From Flammeovirga yaeyamensis (GTDB taxonomy: Bacteria > Bacteroidota > Bacteroidia > Cytophagales > Flammeovirgaceae), in NCBI RefSeq assembly GCF_018736045.1, contig NZ_CP076133.1, positions 1,798,001-1,862,000 of the forward strand: DNA of 64,000 nucleotides. The letters run 5' to 3'. Below, in pieces: positions 63,158-64,000 of this stretch. Under the pieces are notes generated by a model, which was not told the DNA's origin, made no database searches, and worked only from the letters and a program-made list of their open reading frames with translations. Made by a program: the position numbers and the translations under genes. Position 1 is the stretch's first letter, and every line of letters starts with the position of its first letter.

Positions 63158-63667
63158 TTATTTCTTCAATTCGTTGATTCTAGCGTTAAGCTTGTCGAGT
63201 TTACGATCACATTCTTTGACTTGACGTTTCCATTTACGGATGGGTGAAGCAGCAATCATGATAATACCTGGTACTGTTACAGGTGCATACAAGAATGCTG
63301 CAACCCCAGTTGTAACTAAACCGGCTGCTTTCCAACCACCGTTGGCATTGGCTTTGTGTTGAGCATGTTCTTTACGCATACGAATTTCTGTTCTCAATGC
63401 ATATAACTCTTCAAGACTTGCAGCAAGAAACTTCTCGTCTGACGTTTGTGCTTTACGAACATCAATGATTTTGTGTATTGGATAACCTCCAAGATACTCA
63501 GTTTTGACGTTATGACCAGCGAATCTGCGGTTGCTGATTTTGCTTACAACATAACTTGCTGTTCGATGCTTGTTAACTTGGACTGTAACTGTATCATTGA
63601 TGTTAAAATCTTGAGCGTTAGCAGCGAATGATATGAATACGATGATTGAGATGAATAGATTTTTCAT
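63158..63667 (-). CDS. secreted membrane-hairpin protein
   Basis: A 169-residue protein with signal peptide (ends ANAQ), a small beta domain (VTVQVNKHRTASYVVSKISN), a helical stretch, a hydrophobic hairpin (GLVTTGVAAFLYAPVTVPGI) and a basic coiled end. Largest of three proteins with this layout. Box AAAAATCAG follows its stop on the minus strand. Confidence 0.7.
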   Translation of the reverse strand: MKNLFISIIVFISFAANAQDFNINDTVTVQVNKHRTASYVVSKISNRRFAGHNVKTEYLGGYPIHKIIDVRKAQTSDEKFLAASLEELYALRTEIRMRKEHAQHKANANGGWKAAGLVTTGVAAFLYAPVTVPGIIMIAASPIRKWKRQVKECDRKLDKLNARINELKK

Positions 63668-63697
63668 GATTAATTTAAGTTTGATTGTTAGGTAAAT

Positions 63698-63716
63698 GGA
63701 CGGCTAAACACCGCCC
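63698..63716 (-). promoter_or_regulatory. leader hairpin before 63158-63667
   Basis: GGACGG/CCGCCC stem (one mismatch) with a 7-base loop, preceded on the minus strand by AAAAATCAATCTATCAAG and followed by ATTTACCTAACAATC. Confidence 0.65.
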
Positions 63717-63740
63717 TTGATAGATTGATTTTTACGAGCG

Positions 63741-63878
63741 TTAGAATGGTTTCTCACCACCCTTTTCGAAAGCTTCGACAGCACGTTTGTACGCTTCGGC
63801 TCTCTCTTCTCTCAACTTGTTGGTTGACTTTTTCGATTTGTTCGACTTGTCTTGCGATTTGTTCTGCTCCTTGCTCAT
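63741..63878 (-). CDS. small highly charged protein (45 aa)
   Basis: An open frame MSKEQNKSQDKSNKSKKSTN... of 45 residues, Lys/Ser/Glu-rich and without hydrophobic core. Its ATG overlaps the upstream stop by 4 bp (ATGA, 63875-63878), the usual coupling in this element. Unknown function. Confidence 0.6.
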   Translation of the reverse strand: MSKEQNKSQDKSNKSKKSTNKLREERAEAYKRAVEAFEKGGEKPF

Positions 63879-64000
63879 GACTCTTCATCGACAATGGTTA
63901 CTTTATTGTTTCCGGAAATCGGTTTGAACATCTTCTTAGCGATGTAAACAACAGGTCCAACGATGAAGATGGTACATAAGTACGTGAAGATGATTCCAAG
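63875..64000 (-). CDS. membrane protein, C-terminal end (runs off the window)
   Basis: The last 41 codons of a gene continuing beyond the right edge: a hydrophobic helix (LCTIFIVGPVVYIAKKMF) followed by a polar tail ending DEES and TGA. Another small membrane protein of this element. The start is not in the window. Confidence 0.6.
   Translation of the reverse strand, partial: LGIIFTYLCTIFIVGPVVYIAKKMFKPISGNNKVTIVDEES

Noticed and set aside
38705-63740. Integron gene-cassette array (small same-strand genes with palindromes between them)
   Set aside because: The palindromes lack the paired RYYYAAC/GTTRRRY core sites of attC, genes come in overlapping runs, and no integron integrase is seen.
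1-64000. CRISPR array
   Set aside because: No set of short direct repeats with regular unique spacers was seen; the repeats present are two or three copies only.
1-64000. tRNA or rRNA genes, especially near the 38-kb boundary as an integration site
   Set aside because: No cloverleaf-like sequence with TTCGA-type arm or rRNA sequence was recognised in the intergenic stretches.

Overview
Most of this window looks like the chromosome of a marine gliding Bacteroidetes, probably near Flammeovirga. This is inferred from low G+C, Bacteroidetes-type promoters (TTG then TAnnTTTG), a type IX secretion C-terminal domain, many lipoproteins with Cys lipoboxes, a DUF2490 protein and CcsA/ResB-type cytochrome c assembly. 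No rRNA, tRNA or CRISPR array was seen.

1-7.7 kb: a large LysM protein without a signal peptide is followed, with a 29-bp overlap, by a leucine-rich-repeat (LRR) lipoprotein. The last ~240 codons of the large gene plus the LRR gene are repeated downstream as an orphan module. The layout resembles a polymorphic toxin/immunity locus with a displaced C-terminal cassette. A ~116-bp structured repeat (three copies in the window) lies before the large gene, exactly at the orphan junction, and again at 15.7 kb. 7.7-15.6 kb: a secreted adhesin-like gene has been cut inside its signal peptide by a complete 979-bp insertion sequence with a 7-bp target duplication. Next come a beta-helix lipoprotein and an AAA-ATPase/PD-(D/E)XK protein.

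15.8-22.1 kb: a double GH26-like glycosidase with a T9SS sorting domain, a cation diffusion facilitator and a CstA-family carrier. 22.3-30.1 kb: a tight operon for octaheme tetrathionate reductase, cytochrome b, two YeeE/YedE sulfur-permease halves (one carrying a Cys-less rhodanese domain) and CcsB/CcsA. A class III cyclase and a Crp/Fnr regulator lie immediately upstream in the same orientation. An FNR-like dyad precedes the reductase operon, and related Crp-like dyads (TGTGAC-N4-GTTACA) lie by the cyclase end and in front of the 30.2-36.8 kb RND efflux operon (TolC, MFP, RND pump, three small genes). A DUF2490 protein follows.

38.2-64 kb: base and codon use change visibly (many ACG, TCG and CGA words). 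About 50 small genes, nearly all on the minus strand, form overlapping translationally coupled runs. This looks like an integrated mobile element (plasmid, integrative element or prophage relative) whose far end lies beyond the window. Recognisable members are an excisionase-like HTH protein, an AntA/AntB-like antirepressor, a DUF3846-like protein, RadC, an L,D-transpeptidase and a candidate ADP-ribosyltransferase-fold protein. There are also five clustered lipoproteins, secreted membrane-hairpin proteins and three small two-helix membrane proteins with basic amphipathic N-termini. No integrase, relaxase, portal or terminase was seen. Many transcription units here share a leader design: a conserved box (AAAAATCAGT), a hairpin whose stem sequence varies, then a conserved TCCATTTA-like box before the start codon. 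A 448-bp non-coding gap at 49.8-50.2 kb can form an H-type pseudoknot. These leader and RNA signals, and the toxin-like module array at the left, are the most unusual parts of the window.
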